From Desulfallas sp. Bu1-1 (GTDB lineage: Bacteria > Bacillota > Desulfotomaculia > Desulfotomaculales > Desulfallaceae): a DNA stretch of 64,000 nt. How positions within the stretch are numbered: the first letter of the stretch is position 1; each line of letters begins with the position of its first letter. Location: contig NZ_JADNRQ010000008.1 of the NCBI RefSeq assembly GCF_015594625.1, positions 1 to 64,000 of the forward strand, in the 5' to 3' direction. The notes under the pieces were generated by a model, which was not told the DNA's origin, searched no databases, and saw only the letters and a list, made by a program, of their open reading frames with translations. Both the position numbers and the translations under genes were made by a program. Shown here piece by piece: positions 43,618-52,371 of the stretch.

Positions 43618-45687
43618 CTAGCTGTGCACGACCCGGTCGTGCAGTTCGGCCACCTTGCTGTCGTTGAACCGGTCCACAGTGCTGAGGTATCCCGTGATGC
43701 GGCGTACCCGCCGGATGGCCGTGGACCCGCAGCGGGGGCAGGCGTCCTCGTTGATCACACCGAGGGTGTTGCAGCCGGTACAGAAGTCCACCGGGAAGTT
43801 TACCGCAGCGTACCCCATATCGCTGTTTTTCATGTGCCTGATGATGGCCTCCATGGCGTCGGGGTTATGCACCGGCGGCGATGCCATTTCCACGTAGCTG
43901 ATGTGCCCGGCGTTGCAGTACTTATGGTAAACACCTTCCAGGCTGATCTTATCGAAGCTGGAAATGGGGAAGCTAACCGGTATGTGGAACGAGTTCGTGT
44001 AATACTCCTTGTTGGTCACGCCCGGGATAATGCCGTATTCCTTGCGGTCCATGGCGACAAACCGGCCGCTCAGGCCCTCCGCCGGCGTGGCCAGCAACGT
44101 GTAGTTGAGATCGTATTCCTCACAAGCCTCGTCAATCCGGCGCCGCATGTGGGCAACAATTTCCTGGCCCAGGGTCTGGGCGTCTTTATCCTGGCCGTGG
44201 TGCCGCCCGGTTAAAGCGGTCAGCGCTTCAGCCAGCCCGATGAAGCCGACGGACAGGGTGCCGTTGACGATGGCATCCTTGATGGGGTCGCATTCCCCGA
44301 GCCCCCGGGAGTTCAGATACAGACCCTGCCCCATCACAAAGGGCATGTCCTTGACTTTGAGCCTGGCCTGGACCTCAAACCGGTGATACAACTGGCGGAT
44401 GGCCAGGGTCATCATGTCATCCAGCAGGCGGTAAAATCTCTGCATATCCCGCTCGGCCTTAATGGCCAGCCTGGGCAGGTTGATGGTGGTGAAGGAAAGA
44501 TTGCCCCGGCCGTCGGTCACCGCCGGGCCCCGGCGATTGGCCATCACCCTGGTGCGGCAGCCCATATAACTGACCTGGTCCCCCCACTCCTTGTTGAAGC
44601 TGGAATCCATGAAGCTGAAGGTGGGGTTGAGCCGCTTGGCCGCCACCCGGATAGCCAGCTTGAACAGGTCGTAGTTGGGATCTCCGGGGTCAAGGTTAAC
44701 CCCCTCCTTGACCCGGAAAATAATGTTGGGGAAGATGGGGTTCTCGCCCCGGCCCAGCCCGGCCTCGTAGGCCAGCAGCAGGTTTCGCGTCACCTTGCGG
44801 CCCGCCTCGGAGGTTTCGGTGCCCACGTTGATAGAAGAAAATGGCACCTGCGCGCCGGCGCGACTGTGCATGGAATTGAGGTTATATACCAATGCTTCCA
44901 TTGCCTGGTATGTTTCGTCGTCGCTGGCGTTTTCCACGTATGGCGCGATGTCCCGGTCAAAGAAGGCGAAAGACTGTCCACCGTGCATGTCGTTCTGGGA
45001 GCTTTGCAGGATAATGGCCGCCAGCGCCGTGGCCGAAGCGGGACGTTTGGGCGGGCGGATATAGCCGTGCCCGTTGTCAAAACCCTCGGCCAGCAGCCGG
45101 CCCAGGGGGATTTGAATGCAAGTAAGGGTTTTGCCGTAGAAGTCGAGGTCGTGTATGTGGATGTCCCCCCGCTGGTGGGCCAGGGAAAATTCCTCGGGGA
45201 TCAGCCGGGTCAGGTAATACTTTTTGCTGGCCGCGCTGGCTATTTGCAGCATCTTGGCCGAAGGGGAATTGCTGATATTGGCGTTTTCCCTGCTGGTTTC
45301 CTCCAGGATTTCCTCCACCACATCCATCAGGTCGCTCTTGGCTTCCCGGATCCGCGTGCGCTTGTCCCGGTACAGAATATATGCTTTGGCGGTCCTGGCG
45401 TGTCCGGCCTCAATCAGCACTTTCTCCACGATGTCCTGGACGTCCTCCACGCCGAAGGTCTGGCCGTTGTACTTCTTCTTCAGCAGCTTGAGCACCTCGA
45501 TGGTCAGTTCCATGGCGGTTTGCCGGTCTTCGCCGCCCACCGCCCGCGCCGCCTTGAAAATAGCATCGGTGATTTTGCCCTCGTCAAAGGGCACTTCCCG
45601 CCCGTCTCGTTTCTTGATTACCTTGAACAACTGTTCTGCAGCCTCCTCTTTAAGCAACTGGTAGATGTATGTTTCTTTAATCTGCAT
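43618..45687 (-). CDS. nrdD: Anaerobic (class III) ribonucleoside-triphosphate reductase
   Basis: This protein of about 690 residues reduces NTPs to dNTPs under anoxia. It has an N-terminal ATP-cone (KRDGREVPFDEGKITDAIF), the active-site barrel, a C-terminal zinc site with CTGC and CPRC, and a glycyl-radical motif RRITGYLS with the Gly 24 residues from the end. The start is uncertain: ATG 45687 (MQIKETYIYQ) looks best, and a GTG at 45720 has no ribosome binding site. Repeat copy K separates it from nrdR; its activase nrdG is 12 kb away. Confidence 0.95.
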   Translation of the reverse strand: MQIKETYIYQLLKEEAAEQLFKVIKKRDGREVPFDEGKITDAIFKAARAVGGEDRQTAMELTIEVLKLLKKKYNGQTFGVEDVQDIVEKVLIEAGHARTAKAYILYRDKRTRIREAKSDLMDVVEEILEETSRENANISNSPSAKMLQIASAASKKYYLTRLIPEEFSLAHQRGDIHIHDLDFYGKTLTCIQIPLGRLLAEGFDNGHGYIRPPKRPASATALAAIILQSSQNDMHGGQSFAFFDRDIAPYVENASDDETYQAMEALVYNLNSMHSRAGAQVPFSSINVGTETSEAGRKVTRNLLLAYEAGLGRGENPIFPNIIFRVKEGVNLDPGDPNYDLFKLAIRVAAKRLNPTFSFMDSSFNKEWGDQVSYMGCRTRVMANRRGPAVTDGRGNLSFTTINLPRLAIKAERDMQRFYRLLDDMMTLAIRQLYHRFEVQARLKVKDMPFVMGQGLYLNSRGLGECDPIKDAIVNGTLSVGFIGLAEALTALTGRHHGQDKDAQTLGQEIVAHMRRRIDEACEEYDLNYTLLATPAEGLSGRFVAMDRKEYGIIPGVTNKEYYTNSFHIPVSFPISSFDKISLEGVYHKYCNAGHISYVEMASPPVHNPDAMEAIIRHMKNSDMGYAAVNFPVDFCTGCNTLGVINEDACPRCGSTAIRRVRRITGYLSTVDRFNDSKVAELHDRVVHS

Positions 45688-45741
45688 GCCGCCGCACGGC
45701 CGCACGCAAAATTTATTCACTATTACTTACTATTACTTTTA

Positions 45742-45938
45742 GTGTTCCACTCATTCCATAAAGCCGCCGAATCGCCCTGCAGTTCGTTGGGGTATTCGGG
45801 CGCTCCGGCGGTTTCCTCCATTCGTTCCACAATTTTACCCTTGTGGCCGGAGCTACCTGCTGTCAACGCTTTCTACAGACAGCCAAATTACTTCTGCACG
45901 CCCTAAGGGGTTATGGCTCCCGGTCTATGACGGGCCAG
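45742..45938 (+). repeat. Dispersed structured repeat, copy K (subfamily 1)
   Basis: This full copy lies exactly between the nrdR stop and the nrdD start. It has CACTCATTCCATAAAGCCGC, GGGCGCTCCGGCGG, GCTGTCAACGCTTTCTACAG plus ACAGCC, CCTAAGGGGTTATGGCTCC and GTCTATGACGGGCCA. It is antisense to the presumed nrdR-nrdD transcript. Confidence 0.92.
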
Positions 45939-45949
45939 GGTCCGGAAGT

Positions 45950-46408
45950 TCATATTTTCCTTGTAATCAGTTGCTCGATCTCCCGCATGAACTCCTGCAC
46001 GTCCCTGAATTCCCGGTAAACCGAGGCGAACCGGACATAAGCCACCTCGTCCAGCTCACGCAGGCGTCGCATGACCTGTTCACCGATATCCCTGCTGTGT
46101 ACTTCGCGCTCCATGGTGCTTTTCAAGTCACGTTCGATTTCACCCGCCAGTTCCTCCAGCGCATTGATGGGCACGGGACGTTTCTGGCAGGCCGTAATCA
46201 GGCCGGCCAGCAATTTCGAGCGGTCAAACGTTTCCCTCCGCCCGTCCTTTTTCACAACCATCAGCGGGAGCTCGTCCACCCGCTCGTAGGTGGTGAAACG
46301 CCTGCCGCACTCGCTGCACTCCCTGCGCCTGCGCACGGAGTTGCCTTCCTCCGCCGGCCTGGAATCCAACACCCGGCTGTCGAAAGCACCGCAATATGGA
46401 CAACGCAT
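45950..46408 (-). CDS. nrdR: Transcriptional repressor NrdR
   Basis: This 152-residue regulator of ribonucleotide reductase genes has the zinc ribbon [20 protein letters not shown] ... [14 protein letters not shown], then an ATP-cone ([19 protein letters not shown]). GGAGTG precedes the ATG. A strong promoter lies 40-70 bases upstream. The leader has ATACTATAAGTTGTGG, loosely like an NrdR box, so self-control is possible. Adjacency to nrdD supports the role. Confidence 0.97.
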   Translation of the reverse strand: MRCPYCGAFDSRVLDSRPAEEGNSVRRRRECSECGRRFTTYERVDELPLMVVKKDGRRETFDRSKLLAGLITACQKRPVPINALEELAGEIERDLKSTMEREVHSRDIGEQVMRRLRELDEVAYVRFASVYREFRDVQEFMREIEQLITRKI

Positions 46409-46448
46409 GCTATTTCACTCCACAACTTATAGTATCAAACCCAAAACC

Positions 46449-46477
46449 ATTATACTAAATTTTGTTGCAGATGCCAA
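46449..46477 (-). promoter_or_regulatory. Sigma-A promoter of nrdR
   Basis: TTGGCA (46477-46472) and TATAAT (46454-46449) are separated by 17 bases on the minus strand. The transcript would start about 34 bases before the nrdR ATG. Confidence 0.75.
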
Positions 46478-46601
46478 AAAGGAAAACCGGACCAAAAATG
46501 TTGCTGCGCTTGTTTAGCTTTTCCTTTCGCCAAAACTTACACTTTTTCGTAGAAAAAAATAATGGCTACTGACGTTACCTTGCCAGCAACCTTTATCATA
46601 T

Positions 46602-47219
46602 CTATTCCATGGGAAACCATTTCTTCAGCGTAACTTTCAGCTTTACAAAAGCTGGATTAGCACAGCTTTCCAGGCTAACAGACCTGGCCAACTGATAAAA
46701 TAACGAAGAAGAACGGGCTTTACCGGCCAGTTTCAAGGCTTCTTCAAAAGCATTTTTAGGACGATTGGGCTTGGTATGATAGGTTTCGGTAAAACCTTGT
46801 TGTACCAACCACGACCTTAAATCTGGCGTCCTCCCAGCCCATCCCGTTATCTGATCCACATGGGGAGAATTACTCCATACCCAGATTTCCAGTTCGGGGG
46901 CAATAACCACAGCCGCGGCGCGATCATCCCAGCCGGAACGCATTAAACGTTCTTCGACTTGTTTTTCCAGGGTTTTTCTAGATATGTGTTCCTGCCCGCA
47001 ACCTTCATGATCAAGCATTATCAGGGTATGGGTATAATTGCGAATCAGAGGACGCAAGAAATCGTGTCCCCGTAAAAGGCAACCGGGATCATGTTCTGGA
47101 TGAACAAAACAATCAAAGGTTACTTCACGAATTCCTAGTGCCCGTCTACGTGTAAGTAATCCTTTAATTGTATATTCCATATTTCGATCGGCAACAAGAA
47201 CTACCAAATCTTTAATCAT
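46602..47219 (-). CDS. TOPRIM-like (DUF4276-like) protein of a two-gene ATPase cassette
   Basis: This 205-residue protein begins at ATG 47219, which overlaps the ATPase stop by 4 bp (ATGA). The fold suggested by eye is TOPRIM-like: a first strand then acidic residue (LVVLVADRNMEYTIKGLL), a D-x-E motif (LIMLDHEGCGQ), and APELEIWVW as in DUF4276 proteins. Such proteins often serve as the nuclease-type partner of OLD/AAA ATPases in phage-defence pairs. The catalytic residues are not proven. The cassette interrupts the usual ylmC-nrdR neighbourhood. Confidence 0.7.
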   Translation of the reverse strand: MIKDLVVLVADRNMEYTIKGLLTRRRALGIREVTFDCFVHPEHDPGCLLRGHDFLRPLIRNYTHTLIMLDHEGCGQEHISRKTLEKQVEERLMRSGWDDRAAAVVIAPELEIWVWSNSPHVDQITGWAGRTPDLRSWLVQQGFTETYHTKPNRPKNAFEEALKLAGKARSSSLFYQLARSVSLESCANPAFVKLKVTLKKWFPME

Positions 47220-48475
47220 CCCAGTACCCCCCCGGCAAAAAGAACACTCAGATTGGTCTCGCCCTGCCATTCCTTCAGCGCCGGGTGTTTACTGCCTATG
47301 ACGATATCGGATGCTCCCTCTACCGTCCTAGCGAAGCAAAGTATCTTATCCACCTCAGCCATACCCAGTATAATTGGAGAATGGGTGGCTAGGAGAATCT
47401 GTGCATTATAAACTGAAGAAAGAGATTGGAACATAGTTTCCACGGCCCGTGGGTGAATGCCGTTTTCCGGTTCTTCAATTAAATAAATTCCTTTAAAATC
47501 GGGAAGATAAGCGGGCAATGTGAGCGCAAGGAGACGCAGCGTTCCATCTGACGCCATCCATGACGGTACACTTAAATCGCCGCGATAGGTCAATACCAGG
47601 TAACAGTGTTTATCGTCTTCACGCACTACGGTATAGACGTTTTCCAGGTCAGGAAGTGCCGTCCTTAGATGAGCGATCCAGTCGTTAAAACGCTCGGGTG
47701 CCTTTTCTCGTAGGCGGGCCACTACCCAGGGCAGGTTGGAGCCGTCTGGCTTGAACCCCCTAACCTGCCCGGGGGGGCTGGCTTTACGTAAAAGTATGCT
47801 ATTTAAAACAAACTGCTGCACACCCTCAGCTAATAAACTTTTCAACCAGGTAGCCACAGGAAACTTGGATTCGTCCTCCGGGAGGTTTCCAAGTGCTGAT
47901 TTACGCGTACCCAGTTTAAATGCGGGAGACCACCCCTTGCCGGGTTCCGAGTAGACCTCTGAATAGTAATTATCATTTCCGCCGTATACTTTGTTAACAA
48001 CAATACGACCATATTTTCTACTTTTCAACTTTGGGGTTAAGATTGTTCGTGGGGGTTCAATAAAATCTGGAAATAGAATTCTCTCCGTATAAGCTACTCT
48101 CTTTGATTTTTTTAATAAAACTTTTTCAGCTAGTATTTCCGTTTCGCCGTAATTACTTCCCAGCTTAACTTCATAGCGTACAGTATCATAAGGCTGCTCG
48201 CCTAGTTTTGCACGACGGTCGGGAGGAATTCCGGCCTCAATGGCTAGTTCAAAACTATCCCCGTTCCGTCTCCAGATCAAATCTTGAAAATTTTTTGTTC
48301 TTGCACCCACTGCTGCATCCAGACCTTCCGATACCAGGTCTTCTAAAAAGGAAATAACATCTAGAAAAGTTGTTTTACCGCTGGCATTTGGACCAATTAA
48401 AACATGAAATGGCCCTAGTGGTTGCTTTACATACCTCAAACAGCGAAAGTTTAAGGCTTCAATTAAGGTAATCAT
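47216..48475 (-). CDS. AAA/OLD-type ATPase of a two-gene cassette
   Basis: This 419-residue SMC/RecF-like ATPase has Walker A GPNASGKTTF (about residues 28-37), Walker B GIYLIEEPENGIHP and an H-loop LLATHSPIILG. The middle part is variable and lacks a coiled coil. It has no fused TOPRIM, unlike OLD; that domain appears to be the separate downstream gene. GAGGGTG precedes the ATG. This arrangement is typical of ATPase-effector defence modules, such as PARIS-like or OLD-like pairs, but I cannot place it in a named type. Confidence 0.85.
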   Translation of the reverse strand: MITLIEALNFRCLRYVKQPLGPFHVLIGPNASGKTTFLDVISFLEDLVSEGLDAAVGARTKNFQDLIWRRNGDSFELAIEAGIPPDRRAKLGEQPYDTVRYEVKLGSNYGETEILAEKVLLKKSKRVAYTERILFPDFIEPPRTILTPKLKSRKYGRIVVNKVYGGNDNYYSEVYSEPGKGWSPAFKLGTRKSALGNLPEDESKFPVATWLKSLLAEGVQQFVLNSILLRKASPPGQVRGFKPDGSNLPWVVARLREKAPERFNDWIAHLRTALPDLENVYTVVREDDKHCYLVLTYRGDLSVPSWMASDGTLRLLALTLPAYLPDFKGIYLIEEPENGIHPRAVETMFQSLSSVYNAQILLATHSPIILGMAEVDKILCFARTVEGASDIVIGSKHPALKEWQGETNLSVLFAGGVLG

Positions 48476-48654
48476 AATACACCCTCACTAAATAAAATTA
48501 AATGGCAATACCTATACGGGTTTATAGATAACCTGTATAGAAATATCCCATATCACACGTCTTTTTAATATTATAACCACTTGTTGGGAAATAAGGAATG
48601 GTGTAAGCATAAATGAATTATTGAAAACAGGCCTGTTATAGATTCCATTACCAG

Positions 48655-48685
48655 CAAAAAGAAAACCCGGCTTTGAACAGCCGGG
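48655..48685 (-). terminator. Intrinsic terminator of ylmC
   Basis: On the minus strand CCCGGC-tgttcaaa-GCCGGG is followed by TTTTCTTTTTG. It isolates ylmC from the ATPase cassette. The rest of 48476-48654 is AT-rich and shows no gene. Confidence 0.87.
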
Positions 48686-48691
48686 CCGGTT

Positions 48692-48985
48692 TTAGATGTA
48701 TTTATTCTGTAAACCACCGTGCAAATCCCCGCCTCGCACGTCGTAAGAAAGATCAACCAGGATCACGTCAATGCCGATTCTTTTGATTTTATTCCAAGGC
48801 ACGATAATTTCTTCCTCCCGGCCGAGAAAACCCATCAACCTGTTCCCCCCGCCGTGGCCGGGCAAAATGATGGCGTTGATCCGGCCTTCCTCGAGATTCA
48901 CATCTATATCCTTTATGGGCCCCAGGCGGCGACCGTCCGCTATATTGATGACCTCACGCATGCGCAAATCGGATACCCTGACCAT
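48692..48985 (-). CDS. ylmC: YlmC/YmxH-family PRC-barrel sporulation protein
   Basis: This 97-residue PRC-barrel protein starts at ATG 48985 (MVRVSDLRMREVINI) behind GGGGGTGA. Family features are GRRLGPIKDIDVNLEEGRIN, FLGREEEIIVPWNKI and KRIGIDVILVDL. The family is linked to sporulation and RNA-processing-like PRC folds. It usually sits between sigG and nrdR; here the ATPase cassette follows it. Confidence 0.9.
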   Translation of the reverse strand: MVRVSDLRMREVINIADGRRLGPIKDIDVNLEEGRINAIILPGHGGGNRLMGFLGREEEIIVPWNKIKRIGIDVILVDLSYDVRGGDLHGGLQNKYI

Positions 48986-49044
48986 GGTATCACCCCCATA
49001 CTGATGTATATGAGGGTAATTGCCCAAACTGAACAAAAAAATGG

Positions 49045-49236
49045 TCAATCCCGGGGCAGGTTTTGACCGTGCACGCGCAGGTTAAATTCGTCCTCATAAT
49101 AAAGATTGTGCCGGTTGTAGGCATGAACCGCCTGTTCCCCATCCGGCAAAGCCCCGTAAACAGGCAAGGTAAACATTACCACCATTAACAAGACAGCCGG
49201 CATTAGCAATTTATTGCCCAGGGCCCCACACCTCAT
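49045..49236 (-). CDS. Small secreted or membrane-anchored protein of unknown function
   Basis: A reading of about 63 residues from ATG 49236 has a hydrophobic signal-like segment (LLMPAVLLMVVMFTLPVYG) and a short polar tail ending NLRVHGQNLPRD. The ribosome binding site is weak, and the frame is open as far as 49317. It lies between sigG and ylmC on the same strand. No family was recognised. It could be a small sporulation peptide or a chance frame. Confidence 0.4.
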   Translation of the reverse strand: MRCGALGNKLLMPAVLLMVVMFTLPVYGALPDGEQAVHAYNRHNLYYEDEFNLRVHGQNLPRD

Positions 49237-49535
49237 CTTTGCCAAAAACAAAAATCTCCAAAACCTACTAACCTGCCTCTGCGCATATTGCCAAAACCAT
49301 CGAAAACATGTAAACAATAACCGGCGATTTCCATTAATCGCTGCCGGCTCAACGGCGAAACCCCCAACCGGATCCAGAGGCGCCGCGAAGCGGCATCAAC
49401 GCCTTCCCGGTGAGAAGCGTTATACCGTGCAACCACCACCAGTAAACACCAAACAAAGGCCACTAAACCGGCGACTGGTTGCCGAAAGCAACAATAACCG
49501 CCATGTTAAAACGACGGCCACCGCCAGCCACACCG

Positions 49536-49586
49536 ACGACCGACGACCGACCACCGACCACCGACCACCAACGACCAACCACCAAA
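49536..49586 (-). repeat. GGT-rich tract directly after the sigG stop codon
   Basis: On the minus strand TTTGGTGGTTGGTCGTTGG continues into GGTCGG repeats for about 50 bases. It resembles the tracts after ylmH and the beta-CASP gene. The rest of 49237-49535 holds nothing else recognisable. Confidence 0.65.
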
Positions 49587-50360
49587 TCAGATATGCTTGC
49601 GCATGTGGTTCAAGGCCGCCTTCTCCAGCCGCGAAACCTGGGCCTGGGAGATGCCGATTTCCTCGGCAACTTCCATCTGGGTTTTCCCTTCATAAAACCG
49701 CAGGGTTAATATCAGTTTTTCCCGGTCGCTCAATTTGCGCAGGGCGTCACGAATGGCGATGCCTTCCAGCCAGTTCAGGTCCTGGTGCTTCTCGTCGCTG
49801 ATCTGGTCCATGACAAAGATGGGGTCGCCGCCGTCGTGGTAAATGGGTTCAAAAAGCGAGATGGGTTCCTGGATGGCATCGAGGGCGAAAACGATTTCCT
49901 CCCGGGGCATGTTCAACTCGCTGGCAATTTCGTTGATCGAAGGTTCGCGGGAATGTTTGTTCACCAGGGCGTCGCGCACCTGCAGCGCCTTGTAGGCCAC
50001 ATCCCGCAGCGACCTGCTGACCCGGATGGGGTTGTTGTCCCTCAGGTAGCGCCTGATTTCCCCGATGATCATGGGCACCGCGTAGGTGGAAAACTTAACG
50101 TTCTGGGACAGGTCAAAATTGTCGATGGCCTTCATCAGGCCGATGCAGCCGACCTGAAACAGGTCATCCACGTATTCACCGCGGTTGGTGAATCGCTGGA
50201 TGACGCTGAGCACCAGTCGCAAATTGCCGTTGATCAGCTGGTTCCGGGCGGAGGCGTCCCCTTTGTGCATTGCCTCAAAGAGTTCCTTCATCTGGGAGCT
50301 TTTCAGTACTGGGAGTTTAGATGTGTTTACGCCGCAAATCTCCACCTTGTTGACCAGCAT
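49587..50360 (-). CDS. sigG: RNA polymerase sigma-G factor (forespore)
   Basis: This 257-residue late forespore sigma factor has an N-terminus VEICGVNTSKLPVLKS, typical of SigG. Region 2 is DLFQVGCIGLMKAIDNFDLS plus FSTYAVPMIIGEIRRYLRD. Region 4 HTH is KTQMEVAEEIGISQAQVSRLE. GGGAGGTAGTT precedes the ATG. It follows sigE by about 100 bp, as in other spore-forming Firmicutes. Confidence 0.97.
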   Translation of the reverse strand: MLVNKVEICGVNTSKLPVLKSSQMKELFEAMHKGDASARNQLINGNLRLVLSVIQRFTNRGEYVDDLFQVGCIGLMKAIDNFDLSQNVKFSTYAVPMIIGEIRRYLRDNNPIRVSRSLRDVAYKALQVRDALVNKHSREPSINEIASELNMPREEIVFALDAIQEPISLFEPIYHDGGDPIFVMDQISDEKHQDLNWLEGIAIRDALRKLSDREKLILTLRFYEGKTQMEVAEEIGISQAQVSRLEKAALNHMRKHI

Positions 50361-50464
50361 GCAACTACCTCCCGCCTTATCCCGCAGGTTATGCTAAGTT
50401 CAATTTCATTATTGCCTCGAGCATATTAAAATATACATCGCTCCTTTATTCACGAAACTCCGGC

Positions 50465-51193
50465 TTACTCCATGCGGTTGATCTCTTTTTTGAGCCGCTT
50501 GATAATTCTTTTTTCCAGCCTGGAAATATAAGACTGGGAGATGCCCAGCATGTCGGCGACTTCCTTTTGTGTTTTTTCCCGGCCGCTCTTTAACCCGAAC
50601 CGCAGCTCCATGATCCTTCTTTCCCTTCCGTTGAGCTTTTGCAAGGCCAGGTAAAGCAGCTTCCGGTCGACTTCTTCCTCGATATACTTGTAAATAATAT
50701 CATTTTCCGTACCCAACACATCGGAGAGCAGCAGCTCGTTGCCGTCCCAATCAATGTTCAGCGGCTCGTCGAAAGAAACCTCGGTCCTGGTTTTATTGTT
50801 TCTGCGCAGGTACATTAAAATTTCGTTTTCGATGCACCGGGAGGCGTAAGTTGCCAGCTTGATCTTTTTGGCGGGATCAAAAGTATTGACCGCTTTGATC
50901 AGGCCGATGCTGCCTATGGAAACCAGGTCTTCAATGCCGACCCCGGTGTTTTCGAACTTACGGGCAATATACACCACCAGGCGCAGGTTTCGCTCGATCA
51001 GCACGCTGCGCACGGCGCCGTCTCCCGATTCCAGCCTGTCGATCAAGTAATTTTCTTCGTCGTTGGTCAGCGGGGGCGGCAGGGCCTCGCTGCTACCCAC
51101 GTAATAAACACCGGATTTGATGCCCAGTCTGGTCATTACGTTGATCAGGGTTAAACGCAGGACCAACTTTATTTTCCAGAACCGTCTCAACAT
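50465..51193 (-). CDS. sigE: RNA polymerase sigma-E precursor (mother cell)
   Basis: This 242-residue early mother-cell sigma factor has a hydrophobic/basic pro-sequence ([19 protein letters not shown]), removed by SpoIIGA. Region 2 is [20 protein letters not shown] and [19 protein letters not shown]. Region 4 is [31 protein letters not shown] precedes the ATG. It lies directly after spoIIGA. Confidence 0.97.
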   Translation of the reverse strand: MLRRFWKIKLVLRLTLINVMTRLGIKSGVYYVGSSEALPPPLTNDEENYLIDRLESGDGAVRSVLIERNLRLVVYIARKFENTGVGIEDLVSIGSIGLIKAVNTFDPAKKIKLATYASRCIENEILMYLRRNNKTRTEVSFDEPLNIDWDGNELLLSDVLGTENDIIYKYIEEEVDRKLLYLALQKLNGRERRIMELRFGLKSGREKTQKEVADMLGISQSYISRLEKRIIKRLKKEINRME

Positions 51194-51269
51194 CTTCCCT
51201 CCCCAATGGACGCCGGGCGACGGGCGTCAGACGCCGGTAAAATAGACTTGATACCGGGTTGTTATAAAG

Positions 51270-52196
51270 CTAACGGGCCACACCTGTTTCCAGCAGATCC
51301 GGCGGGAGCAGGGCCCCGCAGGGGGCGTCACCGCGCAGCCTTTCCGGGCAAAGCGCAACCACCACCTGATCAGTTTTAACCATATTGCCCCTTTGCCTGA
51401 TAATCACCTCGTCGGGGCGAAAACCAATCAACCACCCGTTGCTGCGGCCCACCGACCGGTAAGGGATAATGCGAAAATGACCTTCCTGAATGCCTTCCCC
51501 CATTTCCCCCAGGACAGTGGCGCCGTTTTCCAACCCGTGCGCGTCTATGGACCGGCGGGCCCGTTCCGGGAGCAGCTCTTTCAAACTTTCATATTCGGCA
51601 ATAATCACCGGGTTGCCGGTGAGGGGGTCGGTCAAGCTGTTGCCGGTGTCCAATAGCGCCGCCAGAGAAGCCCGTCGCCCGCCCAGGCAAATGTCCAGGT
51701 CGGCCTGCAACAACGGCAGCACCAGCCTTTTCCTAAGCACTGCGGGTGCGATTCGCCCGATGGACCAAAAAATGATCAGCGCCAGCAATAAACCGTACCA
51801 AAGGTATGCATCCACCGCCTGCATCGCGCCGGACAACCGGTCACCGGGCACACTCCGGCGAAGAAAATTGACAATCCCCAGCACGGTGCCGCCCAGCGCA
51901 AAAGTGCTTAAATAAAAATAGGCCAGAAGAACAATGAATTTCTTCGGGGGAGCGGGCGCAAACGCGGCGGTTACCATCAACAGCGATACCAGCAATTTAT
52001 ATCCCGGGCCCATGTATTGTTCCAGGGCCGGAATAAACAGCACCAGCGAGTACAACCCGCCCGCGGCCGCACCGGCCAGGAGGCGCCAGCGGTTATACGA
52101 AACCCTGCCCAGCCTGGCCGAAACCCAGAGGATCATCAGGTTCATCACCAGGCTGCCTATAAACACCTGGTCCACATATACCACGTAGGAAGGCAT
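51270..52196 (-). CDS. spoIIGA: Sigma-E processing peptidase SpoIIGA
   Basis: This 308-residue membrane aspartic protease has five N-terminal membrane segments (QVFIGSLVMNLMILWVSARL onward) and a C-terminal protease domain. The active-site motif is ALLDTGNSLTDPLTGNPVI, whose Asp is catalytic. GGAGGAAACAT precedes the ATG. It cleaves pro-SigE, encoded by the next gene, on a signal from the forespore. Confidence 0.96.
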   Translation of the reverse strand: MPSYVVYVDQVFIGSLVMNLMILWVSARLGRVSYNRWRLLAGAAAGGLYSLVLFIPALEQYMGPGYKLLVSLLMVTAAFAPAPPKKFIVLLAYFYLSTFALGGTVLGIVNFLRRSVPGDRLSGAMQAVDAYLWYGLLLALIIFWSIGRIAPAVLRKRLVLPLLQADLDICLGGRRASLAALLDTGNSLTDPLTGNPVIIAEYESLKELLPERARRSIDAHGLENGATVLGEMGEGIQEGHFRIIPYRSVGRSNGWLIGFRPDEVIIRQRGNMVKTDQVVVALCPERLRGDAPCGALLPPDLLETGVAR

Positions 52197-52268
52197 TATG
52201 TTTCCTCCAACCGCAGGGACAAAAATGCTCTGTTACCATGATATGGCCCGTACCTTGTATTTATGATT

Positions 52269-52314
52269 CAAAAAAAATAAAAAGCCCCGGCTATATTATA
52301 CACGCCAGGGACTG
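52269..52314 (-). terminator. Intrinsic terminator after ftsZ
   Basis: On the minus strand a GTCCCTGGC / GCCGGGGC stem with an AT-rich loop is followed by TTTTTATTTTTTTT. The loop also reads TATAAT and may double as a promoter element for spoIIGA. Confidence 0.65.
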
Positions 52315-52371
52315 GTAATTTTTGTTATTTGGTGTCTTATGTATTCATTTTTATTCGACACAAACTCTTGA

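Noticed and set aside
44383-45906. Long plus-strand frame of 507 codons opposite nrdD
   Set aside because: Antisense shadow of nrdD that runs on into repeat copy K.
46602-48475. Naming the ATPase/TOPRIM-like pair as PARIS, Gabija or another known system
   Set aside because: The general layout fits several defence types but no diagnostic motif of a named system could be confirmed by eye.
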